Shown here one piece after another: positions 33,582 through 40,918 of a DNA stretch of 40,918 nucleotides; the stretch's first letter is position 1; each line of letters begins with the position of its first letter. The stretch comes from Bacteroidia bacterium (GTDB lineage Bacteria > Bacteroidota > Bacteroidia > Bacteroidales > Azobacteroidaceae). The notes beneath the pieces are model-generated. The model saw nothing but the letters and a program-made list of their open reading frames with translations. It made no database searches and was not told the origin of the DNA. Position numbers and translations under genes: made by a program. The stretch covers positions 1-40,918 of the forward strand of contig BNTV01000034.1 of assembly GCA_025996865.1 (NCBI GenBank), written 5' to 3'.

Positions 33582-34388
33582 ATGGCCATTATCGAAACAA
33601 TCCAAAAACGCAGGTCGGTACGTACTTATTCCGGCAGACCTTTGAGTGATGAACATGTTGCTCAAATAGAGCAGTTTGTCAATCAAACACAAGCGCCTTT
33701 CGGCGTGAAAGCGCGGATAGAACTGATTCGTACCCATTCGGGTAAAGAATCCGTCAAATTAGGTACTTACGGATGGATTAAAGGCGCTTGCGAATATCTC
33801 GCGCTGATTTATGAAGAAGCGCCGTTTGCCGAAACCGCTGCTGCTCATCTGTTTGAGCAAGTTGTTTTGTTCTGCACGAGTTTAGGCTTGGGAACTTGCT
33901 GGTTGGGAGGCTCTTTTAGTCGCAGCGATTTCAAGAAACAGATCCGTTTGAAACCCAATGAGAAATTGAAAATCGTGTCACCGGTCGGTTATCCGCACAG
34001 CAACAGGCAGTCGTTCATTGAGCGTGTAATCGTGAATGCTGAGAAGAACCATGCTACCCGAAAACCTTTTGGGGAACTTTTTTTCGACGGAGATTTCAAT
34101 CATCCGTTGACTGAAGCCCAAGCCGGAATTTTCGCCGAACCTTTGGAAATGGTGCGTTTGGCGCCTTCTGCAAACAACAAGCAAGAATGGCGTGCGGTAT
34201 TGGAAAACAATATCCTGCATTTTTATAAAATGCCTTATATCATGTTCGATTCGATTGATATCGGAATCGCGCTTTGCCATTTCGAGCTAAGTTGTAAAGA
34301 GTTGGGTCTCAATGGGAAATATGAAGTTTTAGAAAATTATCCCCAACATGCAAAAATTGTTTATGTAATATCTTGGATTCCCGGATAA
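33582..34388 (+). CDS. Nitroreductase-family protein (TM1586-like, duplicated fold)
   Basis: A 268-residue protein. N-terminal IETIQKRRSVRTYSGRPLSD is the FMN-binding RRSxRxY entry of nitroreductases. LFCTSLGLGTCWLGGSFSR and IVSPVGYP are typical too, and a second half repeats the fold (MVRLAPSANNKQEWRAVLEN), as in the TM1586-type members that form the dimer-like unit in one chain. An FMN-dependent NAD(P)H oxidoreductase; the substrate is unknown. Being in the oxyR unit suggests a redox-stress role (inference). Confidence 0.85.
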   Translation: MAIIETIQKRRSVRTYSGRPLSDEHVAQIEQFVNQTQAPFGVKARIELIRTHSGKESVKLGTYGWIKGACEYLALIYEEAPFAETAAAHLFEQVVLFCTSLGLGTCWLGGSFSRSDFKKQIRLKPNEKLKIVSPVGYPHSNRQSFIERVIVNAEKNHATRKPFGELFFDGDFNHPLTEAQAGIFAEPLEMVRLAPSANNKQEWRAVLENNILHFYKMPYIMFDSIDIGIALCHFELSCKELGLNGKYEVLENYPQHAKIVYVISWIPG

Positions 34389-34406
34389 AATAATGTTTTC
34401 GTACGG

Positions 34407-35294
34407 TTAATCCTGCAGGTTCGCTTGCCGAACCGAAACCGCTCCATTGATTTTCTTGATTAATCCTTGCAAAACACTGCCGGGACCCACTTCCATGAAG
34501 TCATCCGCACCGGCTGCAATCATATTTTGTACCGATTGTGTCCATTTCACGGGAGCCGTCAATTGGGCAATCAGGTTGGCTTTGATGGTATCGGGATTGG
34601 TTTCGCCGATGGTGCTGACATTTTGGAAAACCGGGCAAACCGGCGTTTTAAACGTTGTGGTATGGATTGCTTTTTCCAATTCTTCTTTCGCCGGCGCCAT
34701 CAACGGTGAATGGAAAGCGCCTCCAACCTTGAGTTTCAATGCTCTTTTGGCGCCCGCCTCCAACATGCGTTCGCAAGCAATATCAATGCCGCTTATGGTT
34801 CCCGAAATCACTACCTGACCCGGACAATTGTAATTGGCCGGAACAACAATATCGTCGATTTTCGCACAAATTTCTTCTACTTTTTCGTCCGGCAAACCTA
34901 AAACGGCAGCCATCGTTCCTTCGGTTTCTTCACCGGCTTTCTGCATAGCCAAAGCCCTTTTATAAACCAGTTGCAAACCGTCTTCAAACGACAATGCGCC
35001 GGCGGCAACCAAAGCTGAAAATTCACCCAAAGAGTGACCGGCAACCATTTCCGGACGAAATTCATCACCCAAAACTTTTGCTAAAATAACCGAATGGAGA
35101 AAAATAGCCGGTTGGGTAACTTTGGTTTGGCGAAGGTCTTCGTCGGAGCCTTCAAACATTAAATCCGTAATGCGAAACTGCAGAATCTGATTTGCGTTTT
35201 CAAACAATTCTTTCGCTAAGGAATGATTTTCATACAAATCTTTGCCCATACCCGAAAATTGGGCGCCCTGACCGGGAAATACATACACTTTCAT
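34407..35294 (-). CDS. fabD: Malonyl-CoA:ACP transacylase
   Basis: A 295-residue acyltransferase. VYVFPGQGAQFSGMG is at the N-terminus, the nucleophile S88 is in AGHSLGEFSALVAAGA, and the catalytic histidine lies in GGAFHSPLMAPA. It loads malonate onto acyl carrier protein for fatty-acid synthesis. Full length. Single gene, convergent with the nitroreductase gene (18-nt gap), with its own promoter (-7 box 35326-35319). Confidence 0.96.
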   Translation of the reverse strand: MKVYVFPGQGAQFSGMGKDLYENHSLAKELFENANQILQFRITDLMFEGSDEDLRQTKVTQPAIFLHSVILAKVLGDEFRPEMVAGHSLGEFSALVAAGALSFEDGLQLVYKRALAMQKAGEETEGTMAAVLGLPDEKVEEICAKIDDIVVPANYNCPGQVVISGTISGIDIACERMLEAGAKRALKLKVGGAFHSPLMAPAKEELEKAIHTTTFKTPVCPVFQNVSTIGETNPDTIKANLIAQLTAPVKWTQSVQNMIAAGADDFMEVGPGSVLQGLIKKINGAVSVRQANLQD

Positions 35295-35318
35295 AGATAC
35301 TTGTTTTTAAATTGGCTG

Positions 35319-35326
35319 CAAAGTTA
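35319..35326 (-). promoter_or_regulatory. fabD promoter -7 box (TAACTTTG)
   Basis: Minus-strand TAACTTTG, 24 nt upstream of the fabD ATG. Confidence 0.6.
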
Positions 35327-35419
35327 TAAAAAAAGCCACAATAGACAATGCTTGCCTTCAAAGTTCAAAAAAAATAAAAATTAACCTTCATATTTCTACT
35401 GAGTATAATAAATTTTACG

Positions 35420-35427
35420 TACATTTG
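35420..35427 (+). promoter_or_regulatory. tatA-tatC promoter -7 box (TACATTTG)
   Basis: TACATTTG, 38 nt upstream of the tatA ATG, divergent from fabD. Confidence 0.6.
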
Positions 35428-35465
35428 CACCCTAATTTGATCATAACAATAAAAACAAAAATATT

Positions 35466-35672
35466 ATGCAAACATTATTATTTACTCTTTTATGGATGCC
35501 CCAAGGTTGGGAATTGATTATTATTTTCGTCGCGATTCTTTTATTGTTCGGAGGCAAAAAAATTCCCGAATTGATGAAAGGAATCGGAAAAGGCATCAAA
35601 GGGTTCAAAGACGGCATGAAGGAAATCGAAGAAGATATCAAATCTGACGATCCTATAAATAACAATAAATAA
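35466..35672 (+). CDS. tatA: Twin-arginine translocase subunit TatA
   Basis: A 68-residue TatA/E-type protein: one N-terminal membrane segment (~WELIIIFVAILLLFGGKKIPEL, residues 14-35) with the FGGKKIPEL hinge, then an amphipathic helix (MKGIGKGIKGFKDGMKEIEE) and a charged tail. It forms the pore of the Tat system that exports folded proteins. It precedes tatC by 19 nt. The window itself contains a Tat substrate, the oxidoreductase at 21813. Confidence 0.95.
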   Translation: MQTLLFTLLWMPQGWELIIIFVAILLLFGGKKIPELMKGIGKGIKGFKDGMKEIEEDIKSDDPINNNK

Positions 35673-35691
35673 ATTCCTTTATACCAATCGA

Positions 35692-36513
35692 ATGAGTACT
35701 CCGGAAATGTCATTCTGGGATCATCTGGAAGAACTTCGTTGGACGTTGTTCCGGGTTGTCATCGCATTATTTATTTTTGCCATTGGAGGGTTTATCATTA
35801 TGCCGTGGTTTTTCGACAACGTAATCATGGCTCCCTCCAAAGCCCATTTTTTCCTTTACAAATGGATGTGTCAGATAAGTCAGTCGATACCCGGTCTTCC
35901 GGATTTTTGCGATGACAAATTTTCGGTAGATATGATTAATATCGACTTAACTGCTCCATTTTTCAGGCATTTAAGTACATCTTTCTGGATTGCGTTATTG
36001 TTGATTTGTCCGTACATATTGTTCGAAGTCTGGCGTTTCATCAGTCCGGCCTTGTATGAGCACGAAAAGAAAAATGTACGTTGGGTTTTTCTTTTCGGCT
36101 CCATCATGTTTTTTATCGGGTGCGTTGTCGGTTATGGTTTGATTTTCCCGATGACGCTACGTTTTCTGTATGGTTATAGTTTAAGTAGTGTTATCCACAA
36201 TTCGGTATCGCTTGATTCGTACATGGACAGTTTTCTGACAATGATATTTGTAATGGGTCTTGTCTTCGAAATGCCGTTGATTTCGTGGCTGTTATCACAA
36301 ATCGGCATTCTGAAAAAGTCATTTTTCAAAACGTATCGCCGCCATGCCATTTTAATCTTGTTAATTCTTGCCGCCATCATTACTCCGACAGGCGATCCGT
36401 TCACTTTGTCTTTGGTTTTCATTCCGTTATATGCACTGTATGAATTTAGTATCTTTTTGGTAAAAGCCGATCCGAAAGAAGAAGAGGATGAAGTCTCGTT
36501 GGATAAAATTTAA
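35692..36513 (+). CDS. tatC: Twin-arginine translocase subunit TatC
   Basis: A 273-residue membrane protein with six predicted membrane segments. The N-terminal MSFWDHLEELRWTLFRVVIAL carries the HLEELR signal-peptide recognition motif of TatC. Further on are FxRHLSTSFWIALL, ISPALYEHEKK and the C-terminal TPTGDPFTLSLVFIPLYALYE. It binds the twin-arginine signal. Bacteroidota usually have the TatA/TatC minimal system, as here. Confidence 0.96.
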   Translation: MSTPEMSFWDHLEELRWTLFRVVIALFIFAIGGFIIMPWFFDNVIMAPSKAHFFLYKWMCQISQSIPGLPDFCDDKFSVDMINIDLTAPFFRHLSTSFWIALLLICPYILFEVWRFISPALYEHEKKNVRWVFLFGSIMFFIGCVVGYGLIFPMTLRFLYGYSLSSVIHNSVSLDSYMDSFLTMIFVMGLVFEMPLISWLLSQIGILKKSFFKTYRRHAILILLILAAIITPTGDPFTLSLVFIPLYALYEFSIFLVKADPKEEEDEVSLDKI

Positions 36514-36524
36514 CGCGATTTTGT

Positions 36525-37010
36525 ATGCCGGAAGAAATATTTCCATTGGTTGACGAATCGGGTAGGGTAGTCGGACAAGCTACCCGTAGCGAATGTCACA
36601 GTGGGAGTAAAGTGTTGCATCCGGTTGTTCATTTGCATGTTTTTAATTCCCGGGGAGAATTGCTGTTGCAAAAACGGGCCATGGATAAAGATATTCAACC
36701 CGGCAAATGGGACACTTCCGTCGGCGGACATGTTGATTTCGGCGAATCGGTCGAATCGGCTTTGTACCGGGAAGTTAGAGAAGAATTGGGTATAGAAGAT
36801 TTTACCCCGGAGTTTCTCCAGTCCTACGTTTTCGAATCAAGCATCGAAAAAGAATTAGTCTATACTTACAAAACCATCTATGACGGACCTTTCGAGTTCG
36901 ATAAAAAAGAAATCGACCAAATACGCTTTTGGTCGATCGCTGAGATTGAAAATGATTTGGGAAAATCTATTTTTACGCCTAATTTTGAGAATGAGTTTCG
37001 GAAGATATAG
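36525..37010 (+). CDS. NUDIX hydrolase
   Basis: A 161-residue NUDIX protein. The nudix box GHVDFGESVESALYREVREELGI (residues ~68-90) fits G-x5-E-x7-R-E-U-x-E-E-x-G-U. The N-terminal PLVDESGRVVGQATRSECHSG and VHLHVFNSRGELLLQKRA resemble isopentenyl-diphosphate isomerase-like/YfcD-type NUDIX enzymes. Substrate is not clear. It lies 11 nt after tatC and is probably co-transcribed. Confidence 0.88.
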   Translation: MPEEIFPLVDESGRVVGQATRSECHSGSKVLHPVVHLHVFNSRGELLLQKRAMDKDIQPGKWDTSVGGHVDFGESVESALYREVREELGIEDFTPEFLQSYVFESSIEKELVYTYKTIYDGPFEFDKKEIDQIRFWSIAEIENDLGKSIFTPNFENEFRKI

Positions 37011-37223
37011 GTGTTTGGATGTAAAACGTTGGAACAAAGCTAAGTTTTCTTGAATTATTTATTACCCTACAAGATTTACAGGGAAGAACCTGCCGATTGG
37101 CGTTCCTTTTTCATACAAAAATATCAGGATAGCGTCCGTACACCATCGGGAAAAAGTGAACGGCAGAAAAGCCTGCACTGAATACAGGTTCAAGGTCATG
37201 GGTCGAGAATTGATAATTCAGTA

Positions 37224-37254
37224 TTGCCTTATTCACCTAATTTGTATAACTTTG
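37224..37254 (+). promoter_or_regulatory. Promoter of the LuxR-type regulator - MFS unit
   Basis: TTG at 37224-37226, exact 20-nt spacer, TAACTTTG at 37247-37254. The -33 lies in TTCAGTATTGCC (37217-37228), a 12-nt word repeated exactly in the TonB-receptor promoter. The 37011-37223 stretch holds no gene I can support. Confidence 0.7.
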
Positions 37255-37274
37255 CAAATTGAATATTTTTGAAT

Positions 37275-38009
37275 ATGAATGACTTGGAAGAAGCATACCG
37301 GGAGGTGATGGATTCGTTGAAATTTGACGAATCATTACTTGATTATTCTGTTTTAGACCGGCACATTGAAGCCATTGCCGAGATATCTAAATTGTCTAAC
37401 AACTCCATTACCATATATGACAATTTCAGGCGGGAGCATGTTTGGGCGTCCGCGAATCACAAAGAGTTGTTCGGGAGCAACGAATATGACGATATTCAGA
37501 TTCACCCTGATGATTTTGAAGCTGTTATGCGTAACGGTATAACCTGTATGCGCCACTTTTTTATCGGGAACAAGAATGCAAGCAATCAAAAACTTGTAAG
37601 AGAGTATAGAATCAATATCAATGGCGTGTTTCGGCGTATAACAGAACAGATTCAGGTTCTCGAAACGGATTGCAAGGGAAATATTTGGCTCACGTTTAGC
37701 ATGATGGATATCTCACCCAATCAATCGCCTCCTTACAGGGTAAATTCTAAACTGATAAATTTTAGAACAGGGGATTTTATCTCTCCGATAGATACATTTT
37801 TCAACAGCAAATCAATACTTTCCGATAGGGAAATATCCATTTTGAGCTTGATATACGAGGGTTTTTTGAGCAAGGAAATTTCCGAAAAACTTTGCATCAG
37901 TGTACATACCGTCAACACGCACAGACAGCGGATATTGGAAAAACTCAAAGTGGATACCTCCATGGAAGCTGTTAAGTATGCCACCGCACTCGGACTGTTT
38001 GATAATTAG
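37275..38009 (+). CDS. PAS-like sensor with LuxR-type HTH (transcriptional regulator)
   Basis: About 244 residues from ATG 37275 (MNDLEEAYREVMDSL). Residues ~35-150 look like a PAS-type sensor (ITIYDNFRREHVWASANHKEL through VFRRITEQIQVLETD, WLTFSMMDISP). Residues ~175-240 are a LuxR/GerE helix-turn-helix: LSDREISILSLIYEGFLSKEI, then SVHTVNTHRQRILEKLKV. No receiver domain, so it is a one-component regulator sensing a ligand or redox state. An earlier TTG at 37269 is possible. The MFS gene follows 21 nt later; the regulator probably controls it (inference). Confidence 0.82.
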   Translation: MNDLEEAYREVMDSLKFDESLLDYSVLDRHIEAIAEISKLSNNSITIYDNFRREHVWASANHKELFGSNEYDDIQIHPDDFEAVMRNGITCMRHFFIGNKNASNQKLVREYRININGVFRRITEQIQVLETDCKGNIWLTFSMMDISPNQSPPYRVNSKLINFRTGDFISPIDTFFNSKSILSDREISILSLIYEGFLSKEISEKLCISVHTVNTHRQRILEKLKVDTSMEAVKYATALGLFDN

Positions 38010-38030
38010 AGGACTTGAATCGAATCGATA

Positions 38031-39242
38031 ATGAAAAAGTCAGCCAACAGCATATTAATAGCGCTTATTCCGCTTTTGACAATCAGTTTTGTGTCGAAAA
38101 TTGCCCCCTACATCTATATTCCGTCACTTCCCGATATTGCCGAATATTTTGGCCTTAGCCGGTCAGAGGCAGGCAGTACAATGTCTGTCTATTACTTAGC
38201 CCTGTCTCTGACACTACTCATAGCGGGCGTAGTCGGGGATGTATGGGACAAAAAGCGTCTCTTGGCGGGAGCATCAACCGTGATTTTCTCAGGAGCTGTA
38301 ATCTCATCAGCAGCTTCACAATTCGGGCTTATGCTGTCGGGGTGGGCATTGCAGGCAATTGGTGCAGCAACAATCATAATTGTCGGGCAGACATGGATAG
38401 GACAAAGTTCCAACAAAAAAAATATCACATCGCTATTTTCATATCTGACCATTATATTGAGCTTTGCTCCGTTGGTAGCGCCTGTAGTCGGCGGTGTCGT
38501 TACCGATACTTTTTCGTGGCGGTATAATTTTTATATTGTAGCGGCGCTATCGCTCTTTGCTTCCCTGTTTATCGGCAAAGCAACACCTCCGCCGCCTGTA
38601 CAAAATAACAGTATTTCAATTAAACAAGTTGCAGCAAGCTACTATCGGATTTTGTTTCAGTCGAAATTTGCGGGATTGATAAGCGCCTCTTTGGCCTGTT
38701 TCCTGTTTCAGGGCGCTTTGATGAATTACTCATCATTTATGTTTATCAACCAATTGGGTGTTAAACCGTCATTTTATGGCCTTATCTCAGTACCTGTTGT
38801 TGTGGGGGTAATAATAGGGCAATTTCCTGTAATTTATATGGAAAAAAAACGGGGAATAGTTGCGGCTCATCTATTTAGCAGTGTCGTTGCAGTATCAGCA
38901 TTGCTTGCTTCATTGCTGTTCTATATAATTACAGGAACTCATTCGGTGGTTGAACTTGCGTTAATTATAATGGTTTTTAGTATAGGATTCGGCGGTCATA
39001 CACTTCTTGCCATTCGCAATGTTATGACTGCTTTCGCTTCAAAACGCAGCCATTCTTCGGCATTAGTAAATTTTCTCAATCAATTTGCAGGATATATTGC
39101 TTCTGTGATTGTTCAATTGCTATTTGCCCTCTTTGGTTCGGCAATGCAGATACACAATATTGTCTGTGTATTTGCCATAATTCTTATTATTGCCACATTC
39201 CCCATCTTTAAAAAGAGTTACCTCAAAGTCATTTCTTGCTAA
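38031..39242 (+). CDS. MFS transporter, Bcr/CflA-like drug exporter
   Basis: A 403-residue protein with about 12 hydrophobic segments. The N-terminal PYIYIPSLPDIAEYFGLSRSEAGSTMSVYY and the cytoplasmic loop GDVWDKKRLL (motif A variant), then AIGAATIIIVGQTWIGQ and the motif-C-like APVVGGVVTD, point to the DHA1 Bcr/CflA family. These proton-driven pumps export drugs or small metabolites. It is co-directional with the regulator upstream, with the TonB receptor downstream under its own promoter. Confidence 0.87.
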   Translation: MKKSANSILIALIPLLTISFVSKIAPYIYIPSLPDIAEYFGLSRSEAGSTMSVYYLALSLTLLIAGVVGDVWDKKRLLAGASTVIFSGAVISSAASQFGLMLSGWALQAIGAATIIIVGQTWIGQSSNKKNITSLFSYLTIILSFAPLVAPVVGGVVTDTFSWRYNFYIVAALSLFASLFIGKATPPPPVQNNSISIKQVAASYYRILFQSKFAGLISASLACFLFQGALMNYSSFMFINQLGVKPSFYGLISVPVVVGVIIGQFPVIYMEKKRGIVAAHLFSSVVAVSALLASLLFYIITGTHSVVELALIIMVFSIGFGGHTLLAIRNVMTAFASKRSHSSALVNFLNQFAGYIASVIVQLLFALFGSAMQIHNIVCVFAIILIIATFPIFKKSYLKVISC

Positions 39243-39286
39243 TTATCAATATATACTAACTGTCTCAAATTACTGAATTTTCAGTA

Positions 39287-39317
39287 TTGCCCCGTTGTAC
39301 ATATCTGCGTAACTTTG
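39287..39317 (+). promoter_or_regulatory. Promoter of the TonB-dependent receptor gene
   Basis: TTG at 39287-39289, 20-nt spacer, TAACTTTG at 39310-39317, within the shared word TTCAGTATTGCC (39280-39291). Only 16 nt separate the -7 box from the ATG. Confidence 0.7.
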
Positions 39318-39333
39318 TATAAATTTTTCAATC

Positions 39334-40918
39334 ATGCTAAAAAGAATATTCACATTTTTTGTCTTAATATTATTACTTCCTGCACTGGCAAGCGCTCAGT
39401 TAACTCAGACCATTCGAGGTATCGTGCAAGACGGCGCTTCGGACGAACCGTTACCTTATGCAACTGTTATGTTGAGAAATACTGATTTTGGAACATCAAC
39501 CGACAGTTCAGGAAATTTTACTATTAAGAATGTCCCTGTGGGACGTTACGATATAGAAGTAAGTTATACAGGTTATGAACCGGCTGTTATCAAAGAAATC
39601 TTATTGACAGCTGCTAAAGAAGTTTTCATTGAAATTTCTTTGATAGAAAACATCAACCAATTAGGAGAAGTTGTTGTCACTCCGAAAATCAATAAAACGC
39701 TACCATTGAATAAAATGGCAACCGGAAGCGCCCGCATGTTGAGTGTGGAAGAAGCTAAACGCTACGCCGGAGGATTTGATGACCCGGCTCGTTTAGCCTC
39801 CTCTTTCGCAGGTATTGGAAGCAATATGGGAAACAACGGGATTGTAGTCAGAGGGAATGCTCCCAAATTTTTGCAGTGGCGTCTGGAAGAAGTAGAAATT
39901 CCCAATCCCAACCATTTTGCCGATGTCACCGGTTTTGGTGGAGGCGGACTTACAGCTTTGAGCAGTCAGGTATTGGGTAACTCCGATTTCTTTACCGGAG
40001 CGTTCCCCGCAGAATACGGAAATGCCTTGTCGGGAGTTTTTGATATCAAACTGCGTAACGGGAATAATCAGAAAAGAGAAAATACGCTTCAATTAGGAGC
40101 TATTGGAATTGATGTCGCTTCCGAAGGTCCATTCAAAAAAGGAGGAAGATCCTCTTATTTGTTCAACTACCGTTATTCTACTTTAGCTCTTTTAACGCCA
40201 TTGATGCCCGATGATGCCGACGGAACACGTTATCAGGATTTATCATTTAAACTGAATTTCCCTACTCAAAAAACAGGAACTTTTTCAGTTTGGGGAATCG
40301 GATTGATAGACCGTTCGGGACAAACCGCAGAAACCGATTTCACGAAATGGGAATATTTGCAAGACAAGGAAGAACAGGATGTGAAACAATACATGGGAGC
40401 TGTCGGTTTGGGTCACAAAATCATGTTCGGTAGCGATGCCTTCTTGAAAACAACATTGGCTGCCACTGTCAGCGGATTGGATATGCATACCGAACGGATG
40501 AATGATGACATCCGGTTACTTCCTCAAAATGTGATTCAAAATACAAACCGGAATTTTGTTTTATCTTCTTATCTCAATAAAAAATTCAGCGCCAAACATA
40601 CTAACAAAACAGGTGTTCAGCTTACAGGTTTGATGTACGACATGCTGTTGAAAAATGCCGGACCCGCAGGGACACCGTTGCAAACGCTTACCGATGAAAA
40701 CGGTTTTAGCAGTTTACTTTCAGCCTACAGCAACTCTTCCATCAATCTTTCTGAAAAATGGACATTGAATGCAGGTATTATCGGGCAATTTTTCACATTG
40801 AACAATCATTACAGTATAGAACCCCGTTTGGGTTTGAAGTGGCAATTCAATCCCGGTAAGAGCTTCGCGCTTTCATACGGAATGCACAGCCGTTTGGAAA
40901 TGCTGAACTACTATTTCA
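39334..40918 (+). CDS. TonB-dependent outer-membrane receptor, truncated at the window end
   Basis: 528 codons are visible and the frame is still open at the last base. Signal peptide to about residue 21 (LLPALASAQ). Residues ~25-110 form a carboxypeptidase-regulatory-like domain (TIRGIVQDGASDEPLPYATVML, SSGNFTIKNVPVGRYDI). A plug domain follows (~110-230: LGEVVVTP, GNNGIVVRGNAPKFLQWRLEE, GGGLTALSSQVLGNSDFFTG, AEYGNALSGVFDIKLRNG), then the beta-barrel. No SusD gene is in view. Receptors of this type import siderophores, cobalamin or other ligands, or act as structural receptors. The substrate cannot be told. ATG 39334 fits the promoter just upstream. Confidence 0.92.
   Translation, partial: MLKRIFTFFVLILLLPALASAQLTQTIRGIVQDGASDEPLPYATVMLRNTDFGTSTDSSGNFTIKNVPVGRYDIEVSYTGYEPAVIKEILLTAAKEVFIEISLIENINQLGEVVVTPKINKTLPLNKMATGSARMLSVEEAKRYAGGFDDPARLASSFAGIGSNMGNNGIVVRGNAPKFLQWRLEEVEIPNPNHFADVTGFGGGGLTALSSQVLGNSDFFTGAFPAEYGNALSGVFDIKLRNGNNQKRENTLQLGAIGIDVASEGPFKKGGRSSYLFNYRYSTLALLTPLMPDDADGTRYQDLSFKLNFPTQKTGTFSVWGIGLIDRSGQTAETDFTKWEYLQDKEEQDVKQYMGAVGLGHKIMFGSDAFLKTTLAATVSGLDMHTERMNDDIRLLPQNVIQNTNRNFVLSSYLNKKFSAKHTNKTGVQLTGLMYDMLLKNAGPAGTPLQTLTDENGFSSLLSAYSNSSINLSEKWTLNAGIIGQFFTLNNHYSIEPRLGLKWQFNPGKSFALSYGMHSRLEMLNYYF

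Noticed and set aside
37040..37190. Possible fragment reading REEPADWRSFFIQKYQDSV
   Set aside because: It looks faintly protein-like, but I cannot match it to a family and there is no start codon or supporting context.

Overview
The window comes from a member of the Bacteroidota, most likely the order Bacteroidales. Evidence read directly: promoters of the TTG-N20-TAnnTTTG type in front of most transcription units, the rpsF-rpsR-rplI order, a fimbrillin / DUF5119 / DUF3575 cluster, a TonB-dependent receptor with an N-terminal carboxypeptidase-regulatory-like domain, and a remnant resembling a type IX secretion sorting domain. Lower-level taxonomy is not decidable here. The sequence is moderately AT-rich except for the fimbrial cluster (24.9-29.3 kb), which looks richer in G+C by eye.

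Layout. 1-1123: purB, broken by a fold-back. The N-terminal third is on the minus strand and the middle third on the plus strand, joined by a perfect 117-bp inverted repeat that starts at base 1; this looks like a template-switch chimera or assembly edge. 1286-4255 (minus): an OmpA-family porin with duplicated tandem promoters, a group II intron-like remnant, then rplI, rpsR and rpsF. 4455-6550: a small accessory island with a GNAT gene behind a frameshifted antitoxin-like ORF, an intact MntA/HepT (nucleotidyltransferase/HEPN) pair, a 42-codon scrap of pyruvate:ferredoxin oxidoreductase and an internally deleted hipA. 6687-12437 (minus): SNF2 helicase, DEAD-box RNA helicase and ABC-F ATPase. 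12592-14902 (minus): a PIN-domain gene overlapped by a small partner gene, a remnant C-terminal sorting domain, a small outer-membrane barrel and a lipoprotein.

14974-20890 (plus): the tryptophan operon, with a Trp-Trp-Trp leader peptide and a strong attenuator hairpin, then trpE-G-D-C-F-A and a GNAT gene; trpB is absent. 20927-21600 is a nested palindromic element built around the 3' end of an IS200-like/RAYT transposase gene and a MITE-like insert. 21813-24742: a Tat-exported Gfo/Idh/MocA oxidoreductase overlapping a DUF1080-TIM barrel fusion, probably a periplasmic keto-sugar glycoside pathway. 24925-29335 (minus): a fimbrial operon (DUF3575, DUF5119 lipoprotein, fimbrillin-like tip protein), preceded by a (TG)16 microsatellite inside a leader ORF and carrying palindromic repeats inside two of its genes.

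29931-34388 (plus): a tightly packed unit of a Cys/Met-metabolism PLP enzyme, a PDZ-DUF4136-PDZ protein, OxyR and a nitroreductase. 34407-35294 is fabD (minus); 35466-37010 is tatA-tatC-NUDIX. 37275-40918 is a LuxR-type regulator, an MFS exporter and a truncated TonB receptor; the first and last have near-identical promoter cores.

Recurring theme: at least six different palindromic repeat types, several sitting directly after a stop codon inside an operon or within coding sequence. The strongest leads are the nested RAYT palindrome, the microsatellite-controlled fimbrial leader, and repeat-derived sequence serving as a lipoprotein signal peptide.
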